From the NCBI RefSeq assembly GCF_030532965.1, contig NZ_JAUNKC010000008.1, forward strand, positions 44,158-108,157: a DNA stretch of 64,000 nucleotides. The letters are read 5' to 3'. The notes below the pieces were generated by a model. The model did no database searches. It worked only from the letters and a program-made list of their open reading frames with translations, and was not told the DNA's origin. Every line of letters starts with the position of its first letter. The first letter of the stretch is position 1. Positions 9,701 through 18,035 of this stretch are shown here, one piece after another. The stretch is from Corynebacterium sp. GTDB taxonomy: Bacteria > Actinomycetota > Actinomycetes > Mycobacteriales > Mycobacteriaceae. The position numbers were made by a program, and so were the translations under genes.

Positions 9701-10341
9701 TTGCCGAGGTTTACACAACTTGGGGCGGCTATGCGTACGGACGGGACCTCAACGGTGTCGAAGCAGCAGATGATATGCGCACCGCGTATAAGCGAATCCA
9801 GGTGGCAGCGAAAAACGTCGACTCCAAAGAGCACGACATTGCGGATTCCGACGACTACTTCCAGTTCCACGGCGGCATGGTCGCAACGGTTCGTGCGCTC
9901 ACCGGTAACGACCCCGAAGCCTACATCGGCGATTCCACCCGTCAGGAAACAGTCAAAACCCGGACCCTGCACGAAGAATCCCGCCGCGTGTTCCGGGCCC
10001 GTGTCGTGAACCCGCGGTGGATCGAAGCGATGCGCAACCACGGCTATAAAGGTGCATTCGAGATGTCTGCCACGGTGGACTATCTCTTCGGATATGACGC
10101 CACAACAGGGCTCATGGAGGACTGGATGTACGAAACACTGACGGAAACCTACGTCAAGGACGACGTCAACCGCCAGTTCTTCGAGCAATCTAATCCTTGG
10201 GCATTGCGCGATATTTCCGAACGGCTATTGGAGGCGGCAGAACGTAAGCTGTGGGAAAATCCATCCCCAGAGGCTTTGGAAACTCTGCGTTCAACGTTCT
10301 TAGAGATGGAAGGTAACTTGGAAAGCCGCTCGGAGAACTAA
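6706..10341 (+). CDS. cobN: Cobaltochelatase subunit CobN
   Basis: This 1211-residue protein is the large subunit of the ATP-dependent cobalt chelatase that inserts Co2+ into hydrogenobyrinate a,c-diamide. The CobN/BchH-type domain fills the protein, with the conserved HMGKHGNMEWLPGKN block near residue 523 and MNYVAAHARVDKQENPKAH further on. The frame is open upstream to a GTG at 6634. The ATG at 6706 has AAGGA ten bases ahead and leads directly into the family N-terminus, so 6706 is preferred. A cobalamin riboswitch precedes it. The usual partners CobS and CobT are not in the window. In Actinobacteria a ChlI/ChlD-type pair elsewhere may serve instead (inference). Confidence 0.94.
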   Translation: MITLLSTSDTDLLSAQKAGESADVHYQYANPNFLNNDSLNELIATTDIFVVRLLGGKRAWEWGIEALVASGKQVVVVSGELAVDAELTELSTPPAGVVTTAHTYLAEGGKDNLVNLHNFLSDTLLLTGLGFNEPAHMPIWGHLHREGEDPSWQVAPDAPRIGIIYYRAQHLAGNTHYIHALADAIVERGATAVPIFAASLRQAPPELLAEIATCDVLITTVLAAGGSKPATAQAGGDDEAWDVAQLAALDIPIIQGLALTNSRKEWEESDEGLSPIDVASQIAVPEFDGRLITVPFSFKEYDADGLICYVPDHDRCQRLAGIAYRHARLRHISPAEKKIVLMLSAYPTKHARIGNAVGLDTPLSTLRVLRALHNAGYDLGDIDQIPGFSVEGELDGDALMHAIIAAGGHDPDWLTEEVLSNNPLKLPAATYQRFFESLPEEMQAEMEEHWGGAPGTHYVNPETNELYIAGLSFGNVVVMVQPPRGFGENPVGIYHDPDLPANHHYLGTYFWLREVFGADAIVHMGKHGNMEWLPGKNAGLSAECYPDQAINELPLIYPFLVNDPGEGTQAKRRAHATLIDHMIPPMARAESYGDITRLEQLLDEHATISAMDPAKLPAIRQEIWTLLQAAKMDRDLGWAERPDEDAFDDKMMEIDGWLCEIKDVAIRGGLHILGETVSGDVRVELVLAMLRARQLWGGETAVPGLRETLGLSESGDETRNRVDEVEGIAQQLLTSLENCDWDAGTVSEIVAAADYLPANTNKDELIKLLSFACGEIIPRLAETSREIDQILRALSGRFIEAGPSGSPMRGLVNVLPTGRNFYSVDPKSLPSRLAWETGQLLAESLITRYREEHGDYPKSVGLSVWGTSAMRTSGDDIAEVFALLGVRPVWDEASRRVIDLEVISLEELRRPRIDTTVRISGFFRDAFPHVLALLDDAVQLVASLDEPDDMNYVAAHARVDKQENPKAHVRRIFGSKPGTYGAGLLQLIESGNWRDDKDLAEVYTTWGGYAYGRDLNGVEAADDMRTAYKRIQVAAKNVDSKEHDIADSDDYFQFHGGMVATVRALTGNDPEAYIGDSTRQETVKTRTLHEESRRVFRARVVNPRWIEAMRNHGYKGAFEMSATVDYLFGYDATTGLMEDWMYETLTETYVKDDVNRQFFEQSNPWALRDISERLLEAAERKLWENPSPEALETLRSTFLEMEGNLESRSEN

Positions 10342-10368
10342 GAAAGCTTTTACGCCATGAGCGATCAC

Positions 10369-10405
10369 CCGCCCCAGCGATAATGTATTTTTACTGCTGG
10401 GGCGG
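10369..10405 (+). terminator. Hairpin after cobN
   Basis: A perfect 10-bp G+C-rich inverted repeat (10369-10378 with 10396-10405) with a 17-base loop lies 28 bases after the cobN stop and 13 bases before the next start. The T run expected for an intrinsic terminator is weak. Confidence 0.5.
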
Positions 10406-10417
10406 TATCGTTGGGGC

Positions 10418-10930
10418 ATGCCGTTACTCTTTGCGATCCCATATTTTTTTATCGAGGCGTTAAGCTTTTATGCCGTGGCTTCGTGGTTAGGCGTCGGGAA
10501 AGCTCTTCTTGCGCTATTCGTGGTCTTCTTCGTGGGTATCGTCGTTGCTGCGTGGGAAATGCGTCGAATTTCGGTTCAACTGGCCAAGACTCCGACGGAT
10601 CCAGCAAAGATCGCGGGCAACTTCGGACTCGTCGCCGCAGGCGCGGTCTTATTGGCATTGCCTGGCTTTGCATCCAGCATCATGGGTTTACTGTTTATCC
10701 TGCCGCCAACGCGCGCTCTCGTGCGCAAAGTACTGGCTCGTAAGATGCGACACAGTATTGAGAACCTCGGTGTTCGCAGTTTTGAGATGACCAATACGTA
10801 TCGCCAGCGTACTTCTTACGGCAGCTTTGGTACTGGAGCCACAGCCAGCCAGCCGGATCCCATCATCATTGACGAACAGGAGATTCGGGATTGGACCAAG
10901 GACGTTAAGCCGGAAGATTTCTCCAAGTAG
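10418..10930 (+). CDS. FxsA family membrane protein
   Basis: This 170-residue FxsA-family protein (family named for suppressor of F exclusion of T7) has about three or four membrane segments. These are PLLFAIPYFFIEALSFYAVA, ALLALFVVFFVGIVVAAW and a third around LVAAGAVLLALPGFASSIMG, with LLFILPPTRALVRKVLARK after it. The GFASSIMGLLFILPPTR block is the FxsA signature. The C-terminal 60 residues are polar and cytoplasmic. Its function in Actinobacteria is not established. It lies just ahead of lnt in the same direction (36-base gap), an order also seen in other corynebacteria. Confidence 0.88.
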   Translation: MPLLFAIPYFFIEALSFYAVASWLGVGKALLALFVVFFVGIVVAAWEMRRISVQLAKTPTDPAKIAGNFGLVAAGAVLLALPGFASSIMGLLFILPPTRALVRKVLARKMRHSIENLGVRSFEMTNTYRQRTSYGSFGTGATASQPDPIIIDEQEIRDWTKDVKPEDFSK

Positions 10931-10966
10931 CCAACAGCGATCCTGCTGATGGAAGTGCGGTCATCA

Positions 10967-12562
10967 ATGTTGAATACTCACACATCCCAAATGTATGCGA
11001 TTCTACGAATATGTCTAGCAGCGTTATCTGGCGTGCTGGTTTATGCTTCCTACCAGCCGCAGGGGATCAGCGTTGCTGGGATCGTAGGAATTGCGCTATT
11101 TTACGCCGCGTTATCGCCATTTCGCGGTAACCATATATCAATGCGGTTAGGTGCAGGGGTAGCATTTACCCATTGCGTTGTGCTGTATCTGTTGTTATTG
11201 CCGTGGATCGGGGAATTCGTCGGTAATTTTCCATACATTTCGCTCGCCGTTTTCCTTTCCCTTTATGGGATCATCCTCGGAATAGGAGCCGCAGCCATAC
11301 AACGACTACCACATTCGTGGTTATGGTTTGCGTTCTTATATCTGGCAGTCGAATGGCTGCGTTCGCACTATCCGTTTGGCGGATTTGCATGGGTGCGCTT
11401 AGCGTGGGGGCAGGTTGGTAGCCCATTAGCTAATTTGGCAAGTATTGGCGGACCGGCGTTGGTCACTTTCGTAACGGTGGCACTTGCCACCGGGTTGTAT
11501 ACGATTGCTTTTCGACGCCATGTGGTGCCAATCGTTGTGTCTTTTATGGTGATTGCGGTCGGTACAACCTGGGCAACCGCCACGTTGGGATCGTCGCAAA
11601 GCGTTGGAAACGTCACCGTTGCAGCGATCCAAGGCAATGTGCCCCGGCTCGGTCTGGAATTTAATGCCCAGCGGCGCGCTGTTTTAGCGAATCACGTTAC
11701 AGAAACCACCAAACTCAAAGACCGTGATCCTGTCGACTTGGTTATTTGGCCGGAAAACTCCTCTGACGTGAATCCGTTTGCCGATATGGCGGCGAGAAAC
11801 CTCATAAATCAAGCTGTAGCTGCCGCTCAGGCACCCATTTTGGTAGGAACTATAACTCGTGACGAAGTAGGACCGCGCAATACGATGGTTGTATTCGATC
11901 CAGAATCTGGGCCAGGGGAGTTCCATCACAAAAAATTCCTCCAGCCGTTTGGGGAATACATGCCGATGCGAAAGTTTTTCCGGCTATTTTCCGAAAAAGT
12001 AGATTTAGCAGGCAATTTTCAGCCTGGTAACGGCACCGGGGTCGTGCAGATGCGTGCCGCAACGTCTGGTACGCCAGTTACCGTGGGCATTGCTACTTGC
12101 TACGAGGTTGCCTTTGACGCTGCAGCACGTGATGCGGTTGCAGGCGGTGCGCAGATTCTCACCACGCCTACAAACAATGCAACCTTCAATTTTTCCGACA
12201 TGACGTACCAGCAACTGGCGATGAGTCGCATGCGTGCGATTGAAGTCGATAGGGCAGTGGTGGTTGCGGCAACGTCGGGGGTGTCTGCAATAGTGCAACC
12301 CGATGGAACGGTTACCCAACATTCCGGAATTTTTGAGGCAAAAACCCTTATCGAAACGTTGCCGTTGCGTAACAGTTCGACGTTTGCAGTACGGCACGGT
12401 TCTACAATTGAATACACGTTAGTTATCATTGGGTGGTTGGCAATGATCTTTGCACTGTGGCGTTTTTATAACACATCTGCTGGATCGGCTTCTGCACCGA
12501 AGCCAAACCGGAAATCACCTTCACGATCAAAGTCGGCCGCTGCGAAGAAGAAAAACCGCTAG
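10967..12562 (+). CDS. lnt: Apolipoprotein N-acyltransferase (Lnt)
   Basis: This 531-residue membrane enzyme adds the third acyl chain to diacylglyceryl-cysteine of lipoproteins. The N-terminal half holds six to seven membrane helices. The second half is a nitrilase-fold domain with the Glu-Lys-Cys triad visible in [23 protein letters not shown] and GIATCYEV. A lysine/serine-rich tail follows a last helix near the C-terminus. An in-frame ATG at 10949 also exists; 10967 has GGAAG upstream and is preferred. It lies 14 bases ahead of ppm1. This pairing is known in corynebacteria and mycobacteria (Ppm2/Ppm1), where the two may be fused and interact. A CGTCGAAAAG copy is at 11508-11517 (minus). 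Confidence 0.93.
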   Translation: MLNTHTSQMYAILRICLAALSGVLVYASYQPQGISVAGIVGIALFYAALSPFRGNHISMRLGAGVAFTHCVVLYLLLLPWIGEFVGNFPYISLAVFLSLYGIILGIGAAAIQRLPHSWLWFAFLYLAVEWLRSHYPFGGFAWVRLAWGQVGSPLANLASIGGPALVTFVTVALATGLYTIAFRRHVVPIVVSFMVIAVGTTWATATLGSSQSVGNVTVAAIQGNVPRLGLEFNAQRRAVLANHVTETTKLKDRDPVDLVIWPENSSDVNPFADMAARNLINQAVAAAQAPILVGTITRDEVGPRNTMVVFDPESGPGEFHHKKFLQPFGEYMPMRKFFRLFSEKVDLAGNFQPGNGTGVVQMRAATSGTPVTVGIATCYEVAFDAAARDAVAGGAQILTTPTNNATFNFSDMTYQQLAMSRMRAIEVDRAVVVAATSGVSAIVQPDGTVTQHSGIFEAKTLIETLPLRNSSTFAVRHGSTIEYTLVIIGWLAMIFALWRFYNTSAGSASAPKPNRKSPSRSKSAAAKKKNR

Positions 12563-12576
12563 GAGTCTACCGCCTT

Positions 12577-13365
12577 ATGAAAACACTGGTCATCATCCCG
12601 ACATACAACGAACTGGAGAATCTTCCGCTCATAACCGGTCGGGTTCGGTCAGCCGCCCCCGAGGTCGATATTCTCATCGTTGACGATAACAGCCCAGACG
12701 GAACGGGCAAGACTGCCGATGAAATGGCGGCGAATGATGCGAACATCCATGTCCTGCACCGCGAGGGTAAAGGCGGCCTTTGCGGCGCCTATGTGGCGGG
12801 TTTCCGGTGGGGGTTAGAGCGCGATTACGATGTTCTGTGCGAGATGGATGCGGATGGCTCCCATGCACCTGAACAACTACACCTGCTGCTTGATGAAATT
12901 GGTCGGGGAGCGGACTTGGTAATTGGTTCTCGATACGTCCCGGGCGGCACGGTTGTCAATTGGCCAAAGAATCGTTGGATCTTATCCAAAGGCGGAAACA
13001 TCTATATCTCGCTCGCACTAGGTGCCGGACTATCCGATATGACCGCAGGTTATCGGGCGTTTCGCCGCGAAGTGCTAGAGTCCATTGACCTTGATGAGCT
13101 TTCTAATGCTGGCTACATTTTCCAAGTGGACATGGCGTTCCGCGTGGTCAAAGCCGGTTTCGATGTGCGCGAAGTTCCGATCACGTTTACCGAACGTGAA
13201 ATTGGTGAATCTAAACTAGATGGTTCTTTCGTTAAAGACTCGTTGCTGGAAGTAACCAAGTGGGGCATTAAGCACCGCACTGAACAAATAAAAAACGTTA
13301 CAACCGAATTCGGTGGTATGGCCAAACACGCGATTAAAAAATGGCGGAAAAAGCACTACCTATGA
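12577..13365 (+). CDS. ppm1: Polyprenol monophosphomannose synthase (Ppm1)
   Basis: This 262-residue GT2 glycosyltransferase makes polyprenyl-phosphate-mannose from GDP-mannose, the sugar donor for lipomannan/lipoarabinomannan and protein mannosylation. [28 protein letters not shown] and the metal-binding DAD ([14 protein letters not shown]) are in their usual places. [11 protein letters not shown] and the C-terminal [10 protein letters not shown] blocks complete the DPM1 family pattern. There is no membrane domain; Lnt next door probably supplies the membrane contact, as in C. glutamicum. ATG follows an AGGAG site. The gene ends before a strong bidirectional terminator. Confidence 0.95.
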   Translation: MKTLVIIPTYNELENLPLITGRVRSAAPEVDILIVDDNSPDGTGKTADEMAANDANIHVLHREGKGGLCGAYVAGFRWGLERDYDVLCEMDADGSHAPEQLHLLLDEIGRGADLVIGSRYVPGGTVVNWPKNRWILSKGGNIYISLALGAGLSDMTAGYRAFRREVLESIDLDELSNAGYIFQVDMAFRVVKAGFDVREVPITFTEREIGESKLDGSFVKDSLLEVTKWGIKHRTEQIKNVTTEFGGMAKHAIKKWRKKHYL

Positions 13366-13417
13366 TTCGCCATCCGTTGCGGTTCTCCTAAACCAGGATG
13401 GCAAACAGGATAAAAGA

Positions 13418-13461
13418 AAAGGGTGTTAAGGAATTCCGAACGAAATTCCTTAACACCCTTT
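13418..13461. terminator. Bidirectional terminator between ppm1 and rbpA
   Basis: A perfect 18-bp inverted repeat (13418-13435 with 13444-13461) has an 8-base loop, A residues on the left arm and TTT on the right. It sits between convergent ppm1 and rbpA and can terminate both. Confidence 0.9.
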
Positions 13462-13482
13462 GCTCATTTACGTGCAGTTTTA

Positions 13483-13887
13483 TTACTGCTTTTCAGCAGC
13501 AGCTGCTGCCGCAGCAGCCTCTTCTTCCTGTTGTTGTTTCAACAGCCGGGCTGCATTACGACGCCGCTTGCGCAATTGTTCAATACGCTCTTCCAAAAGA
13601 ATGTCTAGCTCTTCTATGCTGCGACGTTCCCGCAGCATATCCCAGTGGGTGCGAGGTGGCTTCGCTGGTTTAGCCTCAATGCCTTCGCCTTCCACCAGGA
13701 TGCCAATCTGGCCGTTTTTGCACAGCCATTCACCAGGAATTTCAGCATCTTCAGCGAATGGAACCTCGTAGATTTCGCCTGTTTCGGTCCTATATCGCAC
13801 CATCTGCCGCGGTGCGAGGTCGTGGTCACGGTCGGTTTCGTAGCTGACGGCACCCATGCGGGAACCACGGAGAACGCGATCTGCCAT
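13483..13887 (-). CDS. rbpA: RNA polymerase-binding protein RbpA
   Basis: This 134-residue actinobacterial RNA polymerase regulator stabilises the open complex with the principal sigma factor. MADRVLRGSRMGAVSYETDRD is the conserved N-terminal tail. A beta-barrel core follows, then the basic linker and sigma-interaction helix around HWDMLRERRSIEELDILLEER. The C-terminus is an unusually long Gln/Glu/Ala tail with an eight-alanine run. The frame extends upstream to 13950, but the ATG at 13887 gives the family's exact N-terminus and has AAAGGA upstream. A TATAAT box about 100 bases upstream is the likely promoter. Confidence 0.96.
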   Translation of the reverse strand: MADRVLRGSRMGAVSYETDRDHDLAPRQMVRYRTETGEIYEVPFAEDAEIPGEWLCKNGQIGILVEGEGIEAKPAKPPRTHWDMLRERRSIEELDILLEERIEQLRKRRRNAARLLKQQQEEEAAAAAAAAEKQ

Positions 13888-13985
13888 GTGCTGACCAGTC
13901 CTTTCATTGCTTAAGTTGCCGAAGGTAGTTGTACCAGTACACCGTTTCACTTAGGTGCAAGCACACAACTGCCATAAAGTCATAG

Positions 13986-13991
13986 ATTATA
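13986..13991 (-). promoter_or_regulatory. Candidate -10 box of rbpA
   Basis: The minus strand reads TATAAT here, in an A+T-rich stretch about 95 bases upstream of the rbpA ATG. A -35 element is not clear, so assignment to the housekeeping sigma factor is only a suggestion. Confidence 0.45.
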
Positions 13992-14153
13992 ACGTATAAC
14001 CGATAGATTTGGTTCCCGACCGACGTCTTAATGGGCATACCAGCCATCGACGCCGGAGTTTCTTTAAGGTTATAACCACCACAAATGGGGTAACTATATG
14101 GTTTATACGCCCTAAGCGACTTAAGTAAAACTTGGGTCTGACCGAAAAAAGAC

Positions 14154-14159
14154 TAAACT
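14154..14159 (+). promoter_or_regulatory. -10 box for a leaderless transcript
   Basis: TAAACT ends eight bases before the ATG at 14167, so transcription would start at or beside the A of that ATG. No ribosome site is present ahead of it. This favours a leaderless mRNA, which is common in corynebacteria. Confidence 0.5.
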
Positions 14160-14166
14160 AATGCCA

Positions 14167-14499
14167 ATGACAGTTAAACGCCAACCCACGTGCCAGTGGT
14201 GCGGTTCAGAGCTCGGCGATGTTGGACGGGGGCGGCCACGAAAGTTTTGCAGCCAGTCCTGCCGCCAACGTGCATATGAACAACGGAATGCTGTACACGG
14301 CACCGCCATTCCTGCATCTGCTGTCATAATCCAGCCCGAAAAGGTGGATCGCCTCCAAGATTCGTTATTTGAGCTAAGGTGCGCAGCTGAAGACATTAAA
14401 ACAGCAGTCACCGACGGGGCATCCGCGGACGAACTGATTCCACTGTGCGAAGAGCTGGTGGAATTGGCACGTAGTATTGAAAAGCTCAGAATAAGGTGA
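14167..14499 (+). CDS. Small zinc-ribbon protein, conserved in Actinobacteria
   Basis: This 110-residue protein of unknown function has an N-terminal Cys4 zinc ribbon (CQWCG, then CSQSC) followed by RQRAYEQR, a pattern seen in many short actinobacterial proteins that may bind nucleic acid. The rest is predicted helical (EDIKTAV, ELIPLCEELVELARSIEKL) and may form a coiled coil. An in-frame ATG lies at 14161; 14167 fits a leaderless start behind the TAAACT box. It precedes the YceI gene in the same direction, with the two almost touching. Confidence 0.85.
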   Translation: MTVKRQPTCQWCGSELGDVGRGRPRKFCSQSCRQRAYEQRNAVHGTAIPASAVIIQPEKVDRLQDSLFELRCAAEDIKTAVTDGASADELIPLCEELVELARSIEKLRIR

Positions 14500-14510
14500 G
14501 TGTGCATCAG

Positions 14511-15203
14511 ATGGACAAAAAACGTAAACCATTAATCATCGGCACCGTAGCCGCAGTGATCTTATTAGCTACTTTTGCGGTTGCAACCGTATTGATACCG
14601 GTTTTCCAAGGTCCTGGCGTTAAAACCAGTGAGCTTGACCCACGTAATGCCACAGCCGCCACGACTGACATTGATGGTGCGTGGAAAGTCGTGTACGGAG
14701 ATGCGCCAAACATCTCCTCAGTCGGTTTTACCTTCAATGAGTTATTGCCCTCTGATGCGCGAACAACGTCGGGGTCCACTCGTGGCATTCGTGGAAATGC
14801 CACGATATCGAATTCCACATTGACGTCCGGTCGCATTGAGGTTGACATGACCTCACTGAGTACGGATACGGAGCGGCGAGATATCAATGTCCGCCAAAAG
14901 ATATTTGAGACCGATTCCTATCCGACAGCAAGCTTTGAGGTTACCAAGGATGTCGACTTGTCATCGGTGCCAGACAACGCCACCGTCGCAGAGATCACGG
15001 TTACTGGCGATCTCACGATTAAAGGCAAGACAAACAGTGTCACCTCGCAATACAAAGTACTGCGCGACGGGGATAAACTCACGCTGAGCACAACGATCCC
15101 GATCAACCGGCTTGATTACGGTGTAGAGACTCCGGAATTCGTCGCAGCCAAGATTGCCGAAGAGGGCGAATTAAACGTTCTGATCACTATGACGAAGGAA
15201 TAA
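14511..15203 (+). CDS. YceI family protein, membrane-anchored
   Basis: This 230-residue protein starts with a basic tract (MDKKRKPL) and one membrane segment (IIGTVAAVILLATFAVATVL), so it is probably exported and anchored. Residues 50-225 form a YceI-like beta-barrel (IDGAWKVVYGDAPNISSVGFTF start, SGRIEVDMTSLSTD, ASFEVTKDV, GDLTIKGKTNSV). YceI proteins bind isoprenoid-type lipids. A GTG at 14496 is possible; the ATG at 14511 has AAGGTGAG in front and is preferred. It is followed after six bases by a small two-helix membrane protein and may share a role with it. Confidence 0.87.
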   Translation: MDKKRKPLIIGTVAAVILLATFAVATVLIPVFQGPGVKTSELDPRNATAATTDIDGAWKVVYGDAPNISSVGFTFNELLPSDARTTSGSTRGIRGNATISNSTLTSGRIEVDMTSLSTDTERRDINVRQKIFETDSYPTASFEVTKDVDLSSVPDNATVAEITVTGDLTIKGKTNSVTSQYKVLRDGDKLTLSTTIPINRLDYGVETPEFVAAKIAEEGELNVLITMTKE

Positions 15204-15209
15204 TGCCGT

Positions 15210-15398
15210 ATGCTAGCAGAACGAATGCTACCGTTTTTGTGGATTCGACTTGTCGTGGTGTTGGGATTCACCATATTCGCGTTTTACCAATCGATTACCA
15301 TTTTGGCCATTGTTGGGATCGGGCTGGCCGTATTAACTGGTTTCCAAATCTTCTCAGCGTACCGTAACCGGCTATCCGATGATTTGGATAAAAGTTAA
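15210..15398 (+). CDS. Small two-helix membrane protein
   Basis: This 62-residue unrecognised protein consists of two hydrophobic helices (WIRLVVVLGFTIFAFYQS and ILAIVGIGLAVLTGFQIFSA) and a short polar tail. It starts six bases after the YceI gene, with AAGGA ten bases upstream of the ATG, which supports real translation. Function is unknown. Confidence 0.7.
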   Translation: MLAERMLPFLWIRLVVVLGFTIFAFYQSITILAIVGIGLAVLTGFQIFSAYRNRLSDDLDKS

Positions 15399-15939
15399 GG
15401 TAGACGGGTTTTTCACGCGGGAATGACCACCTGTGTCACTCACCTTCTTTTAGTCACGGTGACGTAAATATTACGACTATATCCAGCTTGCATTAATGAG
15501 CGATTGACGGCAATTCAAAACCGATGGGGGTTATTAGTCACCTAGTGCCGCGACAAGTCCCAAAAACCCAATCACAACATCGCTTCACATCATTGGACCG
15601 GAATGGGTAACCGGCCGGGCATAGCGCTACATTCGCATACGTTTGATACAGAGCAACAAACGCTGCGCGTTAGGCGGTGATTGTCGATACCGGATAAACC
15701 AAGACCCAAAGCCTTCTTACACAGATCGCGCGACCGCAGCCGCGAGACGTCATAAATCCGTTTCGTGCATCCATAATTCAACCGAAGCATTCGGCAGCAC
15801 TTAGCCTAGACCCGTCGACATCTGAAAAATCCCGAGACCTATAGCTGGCCAGGAGTCAATTACGGCCGTGAGATGCCGCGGCAAAGCCCTCGTTAAAAAC
15901 ATCCGATAATGTACATTATGTCAAGTAAGATTTATTGGG
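15399..15939. other. 541-base stretch without a supported gene
   Basis: No convincing coding frame is present. The longest frame (66 residues, minus, 15590-15790) has no ribosome site and an atypical composition. Two short dyads lie near 15453-15475 (GTCAC/GTGAC and CGTAA/TTACG). No tRNA or known RNA motif was recognised. Confidence 0.5.
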
Positions 15940-16359
15940 TTAATTCCCCAGCCACCTATTTAAGACTCCAACTTCTCGAACATAACGCTCGCGTACATCC
16001 CCCGCCGACCAATCGTTGCGGAGCTGAAAAAGAAACTCCCGATCCAATTCTTCCGGGTCGATAGCCGTCAACGTTATGGATTCGATTGCGCTGCTAAGAA
16101 AATACGCAATGTCTTCTTGCTCCGTCGGCTGATTACGGTAATGCCATTTCGCTACATTCCAAAAGTGAACCAACCCTGGCTCATTGAGCTCGATTACCGC
16201 ATAAGAAAGCCTATCCCAATCAATGTCGGCCGCCATGCTGAGATCGATATTCGCGATGTAATCATAGTCAGCAACATCTTCGGGCCGAGTTACCGCTACG
16301 TATTCCCGACACCGCTTAAGAAACTGACTATTCACAGGAGTTAATGCTGGCTTTTTCAT
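15940..16359 (-). CDS. Hypothetical protein
   Basis: This is a 139-residue protein I do not recognise. It is rich in acidic and aromatic residues, with no signal peptide or membrane segment. It is predicted mostly helical, with blocks such as NSQFLKRCREYVAVTRPED, ADIDWDRLSYAVIELNE and FLFQLRNDWSAGDVRERYV. It starts 16 bases after the end of the CFA-like methyltransferase gene in the same direction, so the two are probably co-transcribed. Absence of cysteine clusters or nucleotide motifs leaves the role open. Confidence 0.7.
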   Translation of the reverse strand: MKKPALTPVNSQFLKRCREYVAVTRPEDVADYDYIANIDLSMAADIDWDRLSYAVIELNEPGLVHFWNVAKWHYRNQPTEQEDIAYFLSSAIESITLTAIDPEELDREFLFQLRNDWSAGDVRERYVREVGVLNRWLGN

Positions 16360-16375
16360 TGCATCCTATCCACGT

Positions 16376-17686
16376 TTATCGACGTTGCCTGGTCGTTATC
16401 GTTAACTGTACTGCGTCGATCATCTCCAGCCGGAACAACGCTTCCCGCAGTGCCAGTTGGAACACCCATAACCGTCGAAAAGTAACGTCGAAGCCATCAG
16501 CCGCCGCTTCCCGCATATTCCCCTCGAACAGCTCACGCTGCATCTGTAGCCCATGATTATAATGCTTTCCAAAACACTTCTGGGCGACGATCCGCAGATT
16601 GCTATGGGTGTCGAAAAGCCGGTGCACGTCTTCCGGCGACGACATGGTTAATCCTGGCCACACGTATGCCCGTAGCACATCAAGCGCACGTTCACTGGTC
16701 TCGGTATAGTTAGGTGTTTTCACCACCGTTTGCATCGAAACGAAGCCGTATGGCGCAAGCATCCTATCTAAAGCCGACACATAATGACGCTGTGTTTCCA
16801 ACGGCATCGTTTCGAGCTTTTCGACGCTGGTAATCGCGTCATATGTCCTTGACAACCGCCGTAGTTCTGGAAATACCCCATCGGTGACGTTGATATGGAT
16901 GTCCAAATTAACTTTTACTTCTTGAAAAACCTCTTGCAGCCAGTTCGCATGATCAACATCGGCTGTATAGACATCAGCTACTGCCGCGTTATGTGCCGCG
17001 ATAATTGGAACCAGCGGACCGGAACTCGGAAAATCAGCAATGTGGGTACCCGCCGAAACCCGGGCCGATTCCAGTAGCTGCGTGGCGGCACGTAACTGCG
17101 CGTCGGAAAAGTCAACGCGTTCCACGAGCGCTGGCTCCTGAAGTTCAGTTACATCCACGAAGTGGCTTGCCGGTTCCCTCCCCTTCCCGGCACCCGGCAC
17201 GTAGCTTTTATATTGGTTTCGTTGTGTTGTTGGTACGCCTGAGGAAAAAACCGGCCCGTGATAACTCATGCCATCCCCACTGAATAGCTGGATCAAATCT
17301 TGCGGCAATTCGAGACCACTATATTGGCCTGCCAGCTCACGAATATGGGTACGGGAGGTTCGGGGGCAATAACCAACTTCCAGCAACTTAGTCAGCACAT
17401 CGACCAATTGCTTACTTTCCCACTCTCCCGCCATGTAGCCCTCAGCTAGCCCCAACCAGCCTGATTTAGCTATCCGCTTAAATAGCTCTTCCCGAATGAT
17501 TCGAAGATCAGGTTCGTCACCGCCCAATCGAATATTGGTTTTCTCGCAGACAAGCGCGAATTCTGCTTCGGAGCGTCGCGCTTTTGCCGCATTTAAAATT
17601 CCGCCCGGGATAGTGACCACACCTGGCCATTGCTGCGGATCGACGCTGCTGAGGTGATCAGGTGTGTGTGACGGAAATGACGACAC
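16376..17686 (-). CDS. Cyclopropane-fatty-acid synthase-like protein, degenerate SAM site
   Basis: This 436-residue protein resembles cyclopropane-fatty-acyl-phospholipid synthases. Its N-terminal region (about 25-110, with AKSGWLGLAEGYMAGEWES) matches the family's lipid-binding part, and the C-terminal part has a methyltransferase-like layout. The glycine-rich SAM motif expected near residue 215 (DIGCGWG type) is replaced by IADFPSSGPL, and the later catalytic block reads AITSVEKLETMP. Catalysis is therefore doubtful. It may be a divergent or inactive lipid-binding relative. The start is GTG at 17686, with AAGGAGC just upstream. CGTCGAAAAG copies lie at 16473-16482 (plus) and 16817-16826 (minus). 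Confidence 0.78.
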   Translation of the reverse strand: MSSFPSHTPDHLSSVDPQQWPGVVTIPGGILNAAKARRSEAEFALVCEKTNIRLGGDEPDLRIIREELFKRIAKSGWLGLAEGYMAGEWESKQLVDVLTKLLEVGYCPRTSRTHIRELAGQYSGLELPQDLIQLFSGDGMSYHGPVFSSGVPTTQRNQYKSYVPGAGKGREPASHFVDVTELQEPALVERVDFSDAQLRAATQLLESARVSAGTHIADFPSSGPLVPIIAAHNAAVADVYTADVDHANWLQEVFQEVKVNLDIHINVTDGVFPELRRLSRTYDAITSVEKLETMPLETQRHYVSALDRMLAPYGFVSMQTVVKTPNYTETSERALDVLRAYVWPGLTMSSPEDVHRLFDTHSNLRIVAQKCFGKHYNHGLQMQRELFEGNMREAAADGFDVTFRRLWVFQLALREALFRLEMIDAVQLTITTRQRR

Positions 17687-18035
17687 AAACGCTCCTTATT
17701 TTCACTCATTAAACTCTGGTTTTTGCCACTTCACAGTGTATGGTCGCCTCGCTTTCAGTTTTAACTGCCACACCGAATTACCCCCATGCTTTCAGCACGC
17801 CTTAGATTCGACGGGATCAAACACCCTGAACACCGCGCTATTTTAAGTTTGAGCTCAGCAAATTCCCAAGGGGAACCCTACGCTGATTTACCCAAAATTT
17901 TCCCTCATACATTGCGGGACTATGTGGAACCACCGGTTTGGCGCTACCATGTTAAAAATCACACTCTTGATAGGGTGGGTAGCCAATAATTAGTTCTTGA
18001 GCGACGGTACTCAAGCAGTAGGAGAAAACACTTTC
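17687..18035. other. Divergent promoter region between the CFA-like gene and ndh
   Basis: This is a 349-base stretch between two divergent genes. It must hold both promoters, but no -35/-10 pair with good spacing stood out. Short frames in it lack ribosome sites. Confidence 0.5.

Noticed and set aside
9352-10188. 278-residue frame antisense to cobN
   Set aside because: It lies wholly inside a well-supported gene, has no ribosome site and no family motif. It is a shadow frame caused by codon bias.
15590-15790. 66-residue frame on the minus strand in the 541-base gap
   Set aside because: It has unusual composition, no ribosome site and no recognised motif.
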